A DNA stretch of 50,874 nucleotides from an uncultured Eubacteriales bacterium (GTDB taxonomy: Bacteria > Bacillota > Clostridia > Oscillospirales > QAMX01), in the NCBI GenBank assembly GCA_905205975.1, contig CAJLFQ010000008.1, positions 1-50,874 of the forward strand. Reading direction: 5' to 3'. Below are positions 8,501-17,273 of the stretch, piece after piece (positions within the stretch are counted from its first letter, which is position 1; each line of letters begins with the position of its first letter). The notes beneath the pieces are model-generated. The model saw nothing but the letters and a program-made list of their open reading frames with translations. It was not told where the DNA came from and ran no database searches. The translations under genes were made by a program, and so were the position numbers.

Positions 8501-9496
8501 TTAGAATTCAGAGAAGGAAACCGTTCTGTTTTCGTGATAGGAACGGTATGCGCCGTCCATCAGTTCAGACAGTGCGACTGCATCATCGATGCCGAAGAGA
8601 ATGTCGCCATCGCGGAGAACGGCATCGACAAATTGACAGACCGCGGAGGGAAGTGCTTTGGGCAGCTTCGGTGAGATCCAGCAGCCGGCAGCCTCGCCGG
8701 AGAGTTTGGAGGATTTCAGACGGCAGTTGTCGTCCGGTCCGCCGAACATAAAAGTACCCTCCGTACCGGAAAGCTCAAATGAGAAGGGCGAAGAGTTGGT
8801 AACGAAGCCGGTTTCGCTGACAGCAATGACCTGGTTTTCAAACTCGATCACAGAAACGCAGTTGTCGTCTACCGGGGTGTTGTACAGGCGATTGTAGAGC
8901 GATGTCACGCGGGCTGGTTTGCCGAGCAGATAGGAGGCCAGGTACATTGGATGTGCTCCGAGATCCATCATGGCGCCGCCGCCGCAGGAGACCGGGTCCG
9001 TGAAGAATTCCGGAAGCCAGCCGCCGGAAAGACCATCGTGCGCATTGCGAATGCGCAGGTAGTTCGGTTTGCCGAGCAGCCCCTCTTCCAGCAGCTTCTT
9101 GGCAAAGAGAACGCGCGGATTGGTGCGCATAGGGAAGGAGATGACGAACTTTACGCCTGTTTCTGCCAGAACGTCCCGAACGGCTTCGGCGTCTGCTTTT
9201 GTAGGGGCAAGCACTTTTTCTGTGAAAATGTGCTTGCCAGCACGGGCCGCTTGCGTGAAGAGTTCACGGTGCAGGTTGGTTGGCGCGGTGCAGCCAATCG
9301 CGTCGACGTCAGAACGGGCAAGCAGTTTGGCATAGTCCGGTTCAAAATCACAGCCAAGCTCCTTTGCCCAAGCGGCGCCGCGTTCCGGAATTTCATCCCA
9401 GATCACGGTGACGCGGCAATCTGGGTGAGCGGAAAATTCGCGTCCATAACCGGTGGCATGCGGATGCCAACGGCTGAGCAATGCGATGTTCAACAT
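8501..9496 (-). CDS. Gfo/Idh/MocA family NAD(P)-dependent oxidoreductase
   Basis: A 331-residue protein with an N-terminal Rossmann fold (IALLSRWHPHATGYGREF, then VTVIWDE) and the EKV segment (HIFTEKVLAPTKADAE, near residue 95) that carries the usual catalytic lysine of this family. The C-terminal half is the alpha/beta substrate domain, with GGGAMMDLGAHPMYL at about residue 170. Such enzymes oxidise or reduce sugars, inositols or sugar acids. The glycine-rich nucleotide loop is atypical: the GxGxxG pattern is replaced by a segment rich in His and Thr. The ATG at 9496 has an AAGGAGTG site. The substrate cannot be told from sequence. It sits downstream of a small unknown gene, separated by a short hairpin. 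Confidence 0.88.
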   Translation of the reverse strand: MLNIALLSRWHPHATGYGREFSAHPDCRVTVIWDEIPERGAAWAKELGCDFEPDYAKLLARSDVDAIGCTAPTNLHRELFTQAARAGKHIFTEKVLAPTKADAEAVRDVLAETGVKFVISFPMRTNPRVLFAKKLLEEGLLGKPNYLRIRNAHDGLSGGWLPEFFTDPVSCGGGAMMDLGAHPMYLASYLLGKPARVTSLYNRLYNTPVDDNCVSVIEFENQVIAVSETGFVTNSSPFSFELSGTEGTFMFGGPDDNCRLKSSKLSGEAAGCWISPKLPKALPSAVCQFVDAVLRDGDILFGIDDAVALSELMDGAYRSYHENRTVSFSEF

Positions 9497-9521
9497 GAAA
9501 TAGCACTCCTTTTATTTTGTG

Positions 9522-9542
9522 GTACAAGCAAAAAGCTTGTAC
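9522..9542 (-). terminator. Short hairpin between the small gene and the oxidoreductase
   Basis: An 8-bp stem GTACAAGC/GCTTGTAC (9522-9529 with 9535-9542) encloses five A (five T on the coding strand). It starts 5 bases past the stop of the small gene. There is no T-run after the stem, so it may be a weak terminator or processing site. Confidence 0.35.
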
Positions 9543-9547
9543 GGAAA

Positions 9548-9862
9548 CTATTTGCGATAGTAAGAGTAATAGGCGACCACTGCCATACGCTTACCGGAAT
9601 CATCCGTATAGGTAAACGTTACACCGTTTTTTGAAAGCAGCTCTCCAACGGTCAGTTCGGAAACCGGCATGGAAAACACCAGCGAACCGTCGCAGAGAAT
9701 CATGATTTTCTCTTCGGAAAAATTGATATAACCGGCTTTGCCGATCACAGATTCCGTATTGGCGGCACAATCCCGCAGTGTCACATACTGCAGCTCTTTC
9801 GAGCAGAGGGATGCAATTCGGTCGTGCTCTGCGCGCGCTTTTCTTTTGGATGAAAACAACAT
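9548..9862 (-). CDS. Conserved-looking small protein of unknown function
   Basis: A 104-residue protein that I do not recognise. It begins MLFSSKRKARAEHDRIASL, a basic and probably helical segment, followed by a mixed strand-rich region (ESVIGKAGYINFSEEKIMIL) and ends YYSYYRK. No signal peptide or membrane segment is visible. The ATG at 9862 is preferred because AGGAGCC lies 9-10 bases upstream; a longer frame to 9892 has no such site. It lies downstream of the pfp gene, from which a likely terminator separates it. Codon use resembles its neighbours, so I take it as a real gene. Confidence 0.7.
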   Translation of the reverse strand: MLFSSKRKARAEHDRIASLCSKELQYVTLRDCAANTESVIGKAGYINFSEEKIMILCDGSLVFSMPVSELTVGELLSKNGVTFTYTDDSGKRMAVVAYYSYYRK

Positions 9863-9912
9863 GGCAAATGGCTCCTGACCGGCAGATTCCAACCGAAACC
9901 GTGCCGGAAACT

Positions 9913-9963
9913 CGAATTTGAAAGAAGCAGTCTCTCTGCACGAGAACGACAGAGAGACTGCTT
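9913..9963 (-). terminator. Terminator of the PPi-phosphofructokinase gene
   Basis: A 14-bp stem AAGCAGTCTCTCTG (9925-9938) with CAGAGAGACTGCTT (9950-9963) and an 11-base loop begins 11 bases past the pfp stop. On the minus strand it is followed by CTTTCAAATT, a moderate U-tract. Confidence 0.65.
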
Positions 9964-9974
9964 GATGCGAATCG

Positions 9975-11222
9975 TTACTTCGCGATGACTTTCTTCAGTT
10001 TGGCAAAACGCGGCACACCGTGTTCGAACTTCGGATGTGCTTCGCCGGCAATCAGCGGCAGTGCATAGTCGATGTAATCCTGGGTCAGACCGTTGCCCGC
10101 TTCGTTGATCCATTCACGCGGGATCTTCTTTTCGGTGTTGGCAACGTCCGTCAGGTTCAGAAGTTCGATTTCGCACTTGTAGCCATTCTCACGGCTGCAC
10201 TTGAAACCGACCATCTTGTCCGTAATGCCTGCGATTGCAAATTCGACGGCCTTCTGACCGGCCAGGAAGGATTCGTCAACGTCCGTCTGCGAAGCTGCAT
10301 GGGCAGCGCAGCGCTGCATGAGCGAGAACTCAATACCGCGGGTCTTGCAGCCGAGGCGCTGCTTGATCATGTTGGCCAGCGTGACGCCGATACCGCCCAG
10401 CTGCGCGTGACCGAAGGAGTCACGGCTGACGTCTTGGCCTTCAGCGAATTTCTCGACCATCAGCTTGCCGGAAGCATCCGAAATGCCTTCGGAAACCGCA
10501 ACAATGCACTTGCCGGTCGCTTTGTAGATGCGTTCAACATCAGCAAAGAACTGATCGATATCAAACGGAAGCTCCGGCAGATAAATCAGATCCGGACCCA
10601 TGCCGAAGTGCGTGGCAATGGCGCTTGCAGCGGTCAGCCAGCCAGCGTGACGGCCCATAATTTCCAGAACCGTGATCATGCCGGTGTCGTAAACCTTTGC
10701 GTCCAGGAAGATTTCCATCGAGGTGGTTGCAATGTATTTGGCAGCGGAAGCATAGCCCGGGCAGTGGTCGGTGCCGAACAGGTCATTGTCGATCGTTTTC
10801 GGGATGCCCATGACGCGGCATTCATAGCCGTTCTTCAGCATATATTTGCTGATCTTGTTGCAGGTATCCATCGAGTCATTGCCGCCGTTGTAGAAGAAGT
10901 AGCGGACGTCATATTTTTTGAAGATTTCCAGGATACGCTTATAATCCGTATCGTCGACATCCGGATCCTTCAGTTTGTAACGGCAGGAACCGAGTGCGGA
11001 AGACGGCGTGTGCTTCAGCAGTTCGAGTTCGGCGGGATCCTCCGCACCCATGTCGTACAGGCAATCGTCCAGAACACCCTTGATGCCGTGTGCGGCACCG
11101 TAAACTTTGGTGATCACATCGCTGTTCAGCGCGGCGTGAATGGCGCCGTAAGCGCTGGCGTTGATGACGGATGTCGGACCGCCGGACTGACCGATGATAC
11201 AAGCTCCTCTGAGCTCACTCAT
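9975..11222 (-). CDS. pfp: Pyrophosphate-dependent 6-phosphofructokinase
   Basis: A 415-residue phosphofructokinase family enzyme that interconverts fructose 6-phosphate and fructose 1,6-bisphosphate. Two sites point to pyrophosphate rather than ATP as donor. The phosphoryl-binding loop reads GGNDS, with Asp where ATP enzymes have Gly in GGDGS, and the catalytic motif reads PKTIDND, with Lys where ATP enzymes have Gly. MGRHAGWL is the conserved substrate-binding segment. The length is above the roughly 320 residues of ATP-PfkA and fits the longer PPi group. It has its own consensus promoter (11275-11303), an AGAGGAGA ribosome-binding site and a terminator, so it is transcribed alone. The donor is inferred from these residues, not shown. 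Confidence 0.92.
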   Translation of the reverse strand: MSELRGACIIGQSGGPTSVINASAYGAIHAALNSDVITKVYGAAHGIKGVLDDCLYDMGAEDPAELELLKHTPSSALGSCRYKLKDPDVDDTDYKRILEIFKKYDVRYFFYNGGNDSMDTCNKISKYMLKNGYECRVMGIPKTIDNDLFGTDHCPGYASAAKYIATTSMEIFLDAKVYDTGMITVLEIMGRHAGWLTAASAIATHFGMGPDLIYLPELPFDIDQFFADVERIYKATGKCIVAVSEGISDASGKLMVEKFAEGQDVSRDSFGHAQLGGIGVTLANMIKQRLGCKTRGIEFSLMQRCAAHAASQTDVDESFLAGQKAVEFAIAGITDKMVGFKCSRENGYKCEIELLNLTDVANTEKKIPREWINEAGNGLTQDYIDYALPLIAGEAHPKFEHGVPRFAKLKKVIAK

Positions 11223-11274
11223 AGAAAATATCTCCTCTCAAGTATAAAATATCCTGATTTTCAGCGATGTACTT

Positions 11275-11303
11275 ATTATACCGCAAACAGCTTCAAATTG
11301 CAA
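11275..11303 (-). promoter_or_regulatory. Sigma-A promoter of pfp
   Basis: On the minus strand TTGCAA (11303-11298), a 17-base spacer and TATAAT (11280-11275), about 53 bases upstream of the pfp start. The remainder of the gap to 11453 shows no other clear signal. Confidence 0.8.
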
Positions 11304-11453
11304 GGCACAGCACGCACCGGAAGCGGAAATCATTGGCATGAAATCACGGCGCCGCGGAAGCCGCTGCTCAGCGCAACACCGCCTGTTCAGCAAAGCGCTC
11401 CTCGAAATAGGGTCTGACTTCTATTGAGCACTGCTGTTCTGATCAAACGCGGT

Positions 11454-13490
11454 TTATTGTTCGAGAGGCCTGTTGCGGAAGCAGCGGCATATAAACCAGT
11501 TTGATGACGTCTGCACCTGAAGCTGACTGTCGCTGTACGACCAGACCGGCGTTTGGATTTGCTGCGATTCCAAATCAAAAAGGCTGACGGATTCCGGCTG
11601 AAAGGGTACCGAAGCGGAAAAGTGCCAAAGCGGGTGATCGGCTGCCAATTCCACACGCATACCGGTGCCGTCTTGACAGAGCACCGGCCGGCAGCCGATA
11701 AACTGTGCCTCATCGGCTGAAGTGATCATCCTGCAATATGCGTCCGGCAGCGAGCGCATCGGATCCGGCTGAACGGTACCGAGTTTCCAAAGCGATCCAG
11801 CCCACTGCACGCCTGCACGCCACGCCAGTGAAGGCGCATCCAGCCGGCCGCATCCGTCTGGCATCAGCAGCATAGATTCATAGATGGGGCCGCCGTTGAT
11901 TCTGGGAATGTAATAAGTCGGGAAAAGAACGCGAAATACAGAGCAGCCCTCCAGCGCAAAGACAATCCGATCGGCGTCGAAATACTGATCGAGCGCCATA
12001 TTCATGTAAAGACGGTCGAAATCCACAGCTGCTTCTGTTGCGAGGATTGCATTCGGCTTCACTTGGCGAACAGCGTTTGACACCTTGCTCAATAATTCCT
12101 GCATCCATTGGTTGCAGTCAAACGGGGATTTATGATGATGCGCAGGGTTATAACAGGGCCAGTGATAGAAAGAGAAGGAGTCCAAACGAATGCCGTCGGC
12201 ATCGGTTTCACGAATCAGCCGCACGCACATGTCGGCGAGATGGTCCTGCCACTCCGCGCATCCGCAGCACATATGGAGCCATCCCTGATGCGTATAGGGT
12301 CCGTCGTTGGAGCCGTCCGCGTTCTGATACAGCCAGTTTTTCGCATCGGGGCAGATTTGAAACAGCGTGCTTTCGAGGGGGACAATCAAACCTTCCACAT
12401 AAAGCACCACTCGTTTTCCGGCTTTCTGTGCGCGGTGGATGCCCTCGCGGAGCGCCTCGACGCCGCCGAGATCTGTACGAACAATGTTGACGCCGTCCGT
12501 ATGACGGCGCAAAGCGCCGCAGCAATCCGGATCCGCGAGTATTTCTTCGGCGGCAGAAAGGGAGGAGACAAAAGCATATTCCAGCACATCGCTGCTTAAC
12601 TGCTGAAAGTGATTTGGCAGTTCCGTAAAAGAATCTATCGCTGTTGCGGCTGGACCGGTCGGACTGTTGGGCTTTCCTTTCTTTTCAAACCAGATACCGC
12701 TATACCGTTCTGTTTGCGGCATGTGATCGGTTGACGGCCACGCAAAGTTCGCGCGAAACCAATCGCCGTATGCCTGTACGGTTTCATGCCATGTGCCCTG
12801 GTATATCATCAGAACAGCATCCGGGAGGGATTGCGTTTGCCCCGGCGCAAGCTTTTTTTCGGGGAAATAGCGCACCTGCAGGGCCGGTTCTTCATAGCGG
12901 ATTTCTTTCCCGCAAAAAGAATCGTCTTCCAAATAGAAGCCGAGGCAGACGGTTTCCGTAAATAAGCAGCCCAGCTGCGCGGTCTGATCCATTGCATTTC
13001 CATAGACGCCGCCCGGATAATGCCAGATCTGATCGACAGCGCCGGCTTGATTGACCCCCAGCATCCGGGCATCTGCCGGGAAAGACAGGTGATCGAGGCA
13101 CGGAAACGCCGGAAGAAATGAAACGGTCTCTTTACCGGTGTTCTGAAAGCAAAGATGCATACGAACGGCAATCCCTTCCAGACGGACGGTCAGGGAAGCG
13201 GATAAATCGTCTGAAAGCGCATAATCGATTTTGGCGCCGCCGGCGATGCGCGTAAAGACCGGCCGCGCCGGGCCGAGAAATGCGCTGGCGAAATCTGCAG
13301 GGTTGCCGGGCGTGCGGTGATCTCGGAATTGATAATCTGTGTGAAAATCATACCAAACCGCAAACGGCGACACGCAATCAGCCGCATGGCAGACAAACTC
13401 TGTCTGCGCCGGCTTGCAGAATATTTGTGACAGGGCACCTGTTTCTGCATCGAAGCCAAGGCGAATCAAATCGTTTTCCATGTAGAACAC
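11454..13490 (-). CDS. DUF6259-type putative glycoside hydrolase
   Basis: A 678-residue protein that I place with DUF6259-type proteins. The N-terminal third is a beta-sandwich (ENDLIRLGFDAETGALSQIF), followed by a barrel-like domain. GIRLDSFSFYHWPCYNP near residue 440 resembles the strand-end Asp motif of alpha-galactosidase-type (clan GH-D) barrels, and AILATEAAVDFDRLYM later offers a second acidic site. This suggests glycan hydrolysis, but the reaction is not established. No signal peptide is present. The GTG at 13490 is chosen because AAGGAG lies 10 bases upstream; an internal ATG at 13481 is the alternative. It follows the sulfatase gene by 62 bases on the same strand, so the two are probably one operon acting on a sulfated glycan. 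Confidence 0.8.
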   Translation of the reverse strand: MFYMENDLIRLGFDAETGALSQIFCKPAQTEFVCHAADCVSPFAVWYDFHTDYQFRDHRTPGNPADFASAFLGPARPVFTRIAGGAKIDYALSDDLSASLTVRLEGIAVRMHLCFQNTGKETVSFLPAFPCLDHLSFPADARMLGVNQAGAVDQIWHYPGGVYGNAMDQTAQLGCLFTETVCLGFYLEDDSFCGKEIRYEEPALQVRYFPEKKLAPGQTQSLPDAVLMIYQGTWHETVQAYGDWFRANFAWPSTDHMPQTERYSGIWFEKKGKPNSPTGPAATAIDSFTELPNHFQQLSSDVLEYAFVSSLSAAEEILADPDCCGALRRHTDGVNIVRTDLGGVEALREGIHRAQKAGKRVVLYVEGLIVPLESTLFQICPDAKNWLYQNADGSNDGPYTHQGWLHMCCGCAEWQDHLADMCVRLIRETDADGIRLDSFSFYHWPCYNPAHHHKSPFDCNQWMQELLSKVSNAVRQVKPNAILATEAAVDFDRLYMNMALDQYFDADRIVFALEGCSVFRVLFPTYYIPRINGGPIYESMLLMPDGCGRLDAPSLAWRAGVQWAGSLWKLGTVQPDPMRSLPDAYCRMITSADEAQFIGCRPVLCQDGTGMRVELAADHPLWHFSASVPFQPESVSLFDLESQQIQTPVWSYSDSQLQVQTSSNWFICRCFRNRPLEQ

Positions 13491-13552
13491 GCGATGTACA
13501 CTCCTTTCAAATCAAAAACACCAATTCCGAAGAAAACAGCAGCCTGCGAAGA

Positions 13553-14902
13553 TCATTGCGGCTGTAAGACAAACGACCCGTCCGGCAGCTTGTGCCACAT
13601 GGCAATCGCGTGATCCGTGTCCGGGTGTGCATACGGCGAATCCGCACACAAAATGCGGTCGTTCGTTCTGGCCAGCTCCGCCAAAAGCCTTGCTTTGAGC
13701 GCCTGACGCTCTTCTGCATAATCAGGCGATCCCGCCAAATTGTTCAGCTCGCAGGGATCTTTTTCAAGGTCATAAAACTCTTCATACGGTCTCGGCGTAC
13801 AGTAAATCGGCGTCAAAACGTCACAACCGACCATTTCCGTAAAGGTGTTGCCTGTGGCGGCCGGGAGGCCGGGATTCATGTTCAAAATCAGCTTCCGGTT
13901 CTTTGTCCGAATGGCGCGAACCGGTGCATCGGTGTTGTCGAATGAAACCTCCGCAAAACAGGCGTTTCGCCCGCCGGGTCGTCCTTCAAGCTGCGGAATC
14001 TGGCTGATGCCGCAGCAGTCAGGAGGCGGCTGAATGCCGACCCACTCACAGAGCGTCGGCATCAGGTCCACATGGCTGGATAGCCCGTGCGCAACGATGC
14101 CGCTTTCCGGCAGGCAGCCGCCCCAGAAAATCAATGGGACGCCGATGCCGGAATCGTAGGCAGACTGCTTGGCCCTTGGCAGATCGATGCCGTGGTCACA
14201 GCTGAAATAGAGGAGCGTCTCCTCAAACAATCCGAGTGAGCGGATGCACGCAGTCAGCCGGCCGATGGCCGTATCGGCGGCGGAAATCGACTTCGCCAAG
14301 CGCGCCAGGAATGTACGCGCTGGCCGCACATCCGGAACCTGCGGCAGAAGCGGCGGAATAACAGCCCGGTCGATGTCGGATTCTGTGATGGGGTGATTCA
14401 GCGGGGCGTGCGCTTCCGAAAACGCGGCCGCGATATAAAGCGGCGCGTCATCGGTTCGATCTTTTAGGAGGCTGATGACGGTGTCAACGACGTCCGAAGC
14501 GGAAGCAGAATTTGTGATGCTGCAGTCATACCCTAAAAGACGGCAGCCGGAGCAATCTGCGTCGCCATAAGGATATGGGCCGCCAGCAATGGAACGATAC
14601 TCTTTTTCTTCGGCAAACCCACACCGGATCGATGTGAATCCGGCGCGGCGCAGCAGCCGCGGGAGCGTTTCAACATTCGGGCGGTAAAAGCACGTTTCAG
14701 CATTGTGCAGATATTTTCCGGTCAGAATCGATGCCCGCGACGGAACGCAGACCGTTCCAGTGGAAAAGTGATTGGCAAACAAAACGCCTTCTCCGGCCAT
14801 TTGATCGATGTTTGGCGTGGATGCGTCGGCGGCGCCATAACAGCCAAACTGGCGGCCAGCATCATGCATCAGGATACCGAGGATCAATTTGGGCTTTCGC
14901 AT
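13553..14902 (-). CDS. Cytoplasmic Cys-type sulfatase
   Basis: A 449-residue member of the S1 (alkaline-phosphatase fold) sulfatases. The motif CVPSRASILTG holds Cys52, which a separate anaerobic maturase must turn into formylglycine, followed by the expected Pro and Arg. The N-terminal metal site reads HDAGRQFGCYG, having HD where many sulfatases have DD, and DHG (in SCDHGIDL) gives the later metal ligands. No signal peptide is visible, so sulfate would be removed from internalised oligosaccharides. No maturase gene lies in this window. It has its own promoter and precedes the DUF6259 gene in a likely two-gene operon. The natural substrate is unknown. Confidence 0.92.
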   Translation of the reverse strand: MRKPKLILGILMHDAGRQFGCYGAADASTPNIDQMAGEGVLFANHFSTGTVCVPSRASILTGKYLHNAETCFYRPNVETLPRLLRRAGFTSIRCGFAEEKEYRSIAGGPYPYGDADCSGCRLLGYDCSITNSASASDVVDTVISLLKDRTDDAPLYIAAAFSEAHAPLNHPITESDIDRAVIPPLLPQVPDVRPARTFLARLAKSISAADTAIGRLTACIRSLGLFEETLLYFSCDHGIDLPRAKQSAYDSGIGVPLIFWGGCLPESGIVAHGLSSHVDLMPTLCEWVGIQPPPDCCGISQIPQLEGRPGGRNACFAEVSFDNTDAPVRAIRTKNRKLILNMNPGLPAATGNTFTEMVGCDVLTPIYCTPRPYEEFYDLEKDPCELNNLAGSPDYAEERQALKARLLAELARTNDRILCADSPYAHPDTDHAIAMWHKLPDGSFVLQPQ

Positions 14903-14935
14903 ACAAACACTCCTTTGAAACTGTTTCCTGCGGTT

Positions 14936-14964
14936 ATTATACAGGAAGCCGCCGGGAAATGCAA
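14936..14964 (-). promoter_or_regulatory. Sigma-A promoter of the sulfatase/DUF6259 operon
   Basis: On the minus strand TTGCAT (14964-14959), a 17-base spacer and TATAAT (14941-14936), 34 bases upstream of the sulfatase ATG. The -35 element lies in the loop of the hairpin 14945-14978, so terminator and promoter overlap. Confidence 0.75.
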
Positions 14965-14978
14965 CCCCCGGCGGCTTC
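14945..14978 (-). terminator. Hairpin after spoIIP
   Basis: A 12-bp stem GAAGCCGCCGGG (14945-14956) with CCCGGCGGCTTC (14967-14978) begins 11 bases after the spoIIP stop. The tail on the minus strand is CTGTATAAT, not a clear U-run, so termination may be partial. Confidence 0.55.
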
Positions 14979-14988
14979 TGTCAGGCTT

Positions 14989-16257
14989 TCATGATGGGTT
15001 TGTCTGCATGAGGGCGGCTGCCAGCGCTTCGGCGTACAAATGGCCGCCTTGTACGGCCTCCGCGAGTGAATTCCCGTTTGCGCCAACCTCAACGATCATG
15101 GCGCCGATGGCCGAAAACTGATTATAGCTGGAACGTGTCAGTTTGATTGGACGCGCCAGCGTCGGCCATTGATCCGCCATGTTTTTCTGCACGCGCAGCG
15201 CGAGCTTCAAATTTTCACGCCAATGCGGGTGGTCTCCGGCTGCCGTATCCGTGCCGATGACCATCATAACCTGCGCCGTTTTTTGCGTTCCAAGGTCCGC
15301 AACCAGCTTGTATTTCTGCGCCTGCGGCTGGTTCAGCGCATCCCGGTGCACATCAATGACAACCTCAATGGATGGGTGCTCCCGCATAGCGGCTTGAACA
15401 GCCGCCAGCGACCGCTTATACGCTCCAGTATAGGATGGTGAATCGTATGCCGTCGTATCGTGAATGACGCCGATCCCATGGGAACGAAGCACGGATGCAA
15501 TTTCCTCGCCAACACGGACGACGTTATACGCCGGATTGGTACAGCGGTCGGAACTGTCTGTCTCGTATGTATCCAGCGCACCGGGCGTATACGCTTCGCC
15601 GGTGTGCGTATGATAGATATAGACCTGCGGTTGTCCGGTTGGTTCCGCTGTTTTGAGCGGCTCTGAGAGCATATCTGCAAGAGGGAGCTGTTTCTTGGTT
15701 CCATTCAGAACAAACACGTTCTGACAGACGTCATAGCCATAGGCGCTGGCTGGTGCGACTGTCAGTTCACGCACCGTTTCTTCCGGCGCCTGCTCTTTGC
15801 ACGGCGCAATCAATCCGTTTGTTCCGCGTCGATTGGCGGGGAAGTCCAGTCCTGTATCGAGCGCCTCCGGTATGGATGACGTCAAAGGAGGTGCTGCTGT
15901 TGCACCTTGCTGCGTGGGTGATCCAGGCGATACATGGGATTGCAGTGCATCTGCCAGAGAAAGAATGGGCAGATCCAACAAATTGTAGCGCGTCTGGAAA
16001 CCGGCGATCTCACTGCGAATCAGCAGGCTGGAGAGCGCAGTTTGATGTTCTGCATCCGCGGCGCCGCGCTGACCGGCCGACGTTGCCGCCAACATCGTCA
16101 AGGATAAACAGAAGGCCGCACTGCGTCGAAGGACGGCAAAAACAGGCTTCCGGCGGTGCGGCTTGTCCTTGTGGATGGAAACGCAGCCGGTAAAAGACAT
16201 GTCCGGCGCGGCCGAAACAGTTGCCGGACGCACACATAAAAGTTCCAACTGTTCCAT
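14989..16257 (-). CDS. spoIIP: Stage II sporulation protein P (peptidoglycan hydrolase of engulfment)
   Basis: A 422-residue SpoIIP-family amidase/endopeptidase. Together with SpoIID it thins septal peptidoglycan so that the mother cell can engulf the forespore. After a basic stretch, AAFCLSLTMLAATSAG (about residues 45-60) gives one membrane segment. The catalytic domain contains YIYHTHTGEAYTPG (metal His and Glu), VIDVHRDA, and a C-terminal MIVEVGANGNSLAEA. The ATG at 16257 is preferred; GGGAGG lies about 11 bases upstream, whereas the in-frame TTG at 16266 would be only 2 bases from it. The gene follows gpr, the usual order in Bacillota, and has a near-consensus sigma-E promoter of its own (16293-16321). 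Confidence 0.95.
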   Translation of the reverse strand: MEQLELLCVRPATVSAAPDMSFTGCVSIHKDKPHRRKPVFAVLRRSAAFCLSLTMLAATSAGQRGAADAEHQTALSSLLIRSEIAGFQTRYNLLDLPILSLADALQSHVSPGSPTQQGATAAPPLTSSIPEALDTGLDFPANRRGTNGLIAPCKEQAPEETVRELTVAPASAYGYDVCQNVFVLNGTKKQLPLADMLSEPLKTAEPTGQPQVYIYHTHTGEAYTPGALDTYETDSSDRCTNPAYNVVRVGEEIASVLRSHGIGVIHDTTAYDSPSYTGAYKRSLAAVQAAMREHPSIEVVIDVHRDALNQPQAQKYKLVADLGTQKTAQVMMVIGTDTAAGDHPHWRENLKLALRVQKNMADQWPTLARPIKLTRSSYNQFSAIGAMIVEVGANGNSLAEAVQGGHLYAEALAAALMQTNPS

Positions 16258-16292
16258 GATATACAAAGCCTCCCTGTGTAAAATACGTTTTC

Positions 16293-16321
16293 AGTGTATG
16301 CACAGGACGCAGGGAATATGT
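16293..16321 (-). promoter_or_regulatory. Sigma-E-type promoter of spoIIP
   Basis: On the minus strand ACATATT (16321-16315), a 14-base spacer and CATACACT (16300-16293). This matches the mother-cell sigma-E consensus (about KMATATT, 14-15 bases, CATACAnT) closely, with the -10 exact. It begins right at the gpr stop codon, so spoIIP can be made in the mother cell independently of gpr. Confidence 0.75.
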
Positions 16322-17230
16322 TCAGGAGAGGAAAAGTGCAATGTCATCCAAGGACAGCTCAGGCTGTGCAGCCCGGTTGATGGCATACCCAATCACTTTT
16401 GCGCAAGCGGCAACCTGTCGATCGATCTCTTTGCCGGTGACAAACGTCTGTCCGTATTTTTCATAAAGCGGGGTTGCTTCATAGGAAATCTGCAAATCAT
16501 CCAGTATGTCGGCTGCCAGCGTCGCAGCATCGACGACGGTTGGCACGCCAACGGCGATACAGGGGATATGCATCGTTTCGGTGTTGATGGCAAAGCGGTA
16601 ATTGCCGACGCCTGATCCGGGGACAATTCCGGTGTTGGAAATCTGAACGGTTTTGCAGAGCCGTTCTGTCCGGCGGGCTGCCAGCGCATCGATTGCAATC
16701 AGCGCGCCGGGGGCGATCTTACCGGCGATTCCCGTAAGCATCTCACCGGATTCAATGCCGGTCATAGCAAGAACGCCGGGCGCGACTGCTGTCACAGGTT
16801 TCAGCATGGAGAACTGTTCGGGCATTTGGCGCAGCAGGTGGCGGGTTGCTAAGACGTTCTCCACCGCAATCGGGCCAAGTGCATCCGGTGTGATTGCTCG
16901 GTTGCCAAGGCCGGCAACCAGGAGCGGAGATTCGCCGTTCGACGGCAAAAAAGAGGATAGCTCACCGGAAATCACATCCACTGCCTCCTGAAAGGCGTGG
17001 TCTGTATTGGCAAATAAAGGTTCCAGGTCAATCGTAACGTATTTCCCGACGGGCTTTCCGATGATTTCCGAACCGTTTTCATTCAAAATCTCAACCGTAA
17101 AAACATGCATGCCGCAAACGTCTTTTTCGCTAGATCGGACGCCATCCGGCATGCCGGGCGCAGGCATGGTTTCGCAGTACAGATCTACGGCTTCTTTTGC
17201 CAAATCGGTTCGTTTTGTCATGTCTTTCAT
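16322..17230 (-). CDS. gpr: Germination protease GPR (spore protease)
   Basis: A 302-residue member of the GPR endopeptidase family (A25), which degrades small acid-soluble spore proteins at germination. The start RTDLAKEAVDLY is the typical propeptide segment. The conserved core includes YVTIDLEPL, LLVAGLGNRAITPDALGP and VTAVAPGVLAMTGIES. A later block, LIAIDALAARRTERLCKTVQ followed by IVPGSGVG, matches the family closely. It is shorter than the 368-residue Bacillus protein but typical of clostridial versions. The ATG at 17230 has GGGAG 10 bases upstream. It is divergent from gerAA and precedes spoIIP. A consensus forespore promoter lies upstream. Confidence 0.97.
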   Translation of the reverse strand: MKDMTKRTDLAKEAVDLYCETMPAPGMPDGVRSSEKDVCGMHVFTVEILNENGSEIIGKPVGKYVTIDLEPLFANTDHAFQEAVDVISGELSSFLPSNGESPLLVAGLGNRAITPDALGPIAVENVLATRHLLRQMPEQFSMLKPVTAVAPGVLAMTGIESGEMLTGIAGKIAPGALIAIDALAARRTERLCKTVQISNTGIVPGSGVGNYRFAINTETMHIPCIAVGVPTVVDAATLAADILDDLQISYEATPLYEKYGQTFVTGKEIDRQVAACAKVIGYAINRAAQPELSLDDIALFLS

Positions 17231-17273
17231 CCGAAAACAACTCCCTCACACTACTTTTTCCTGATGGCAAAGG

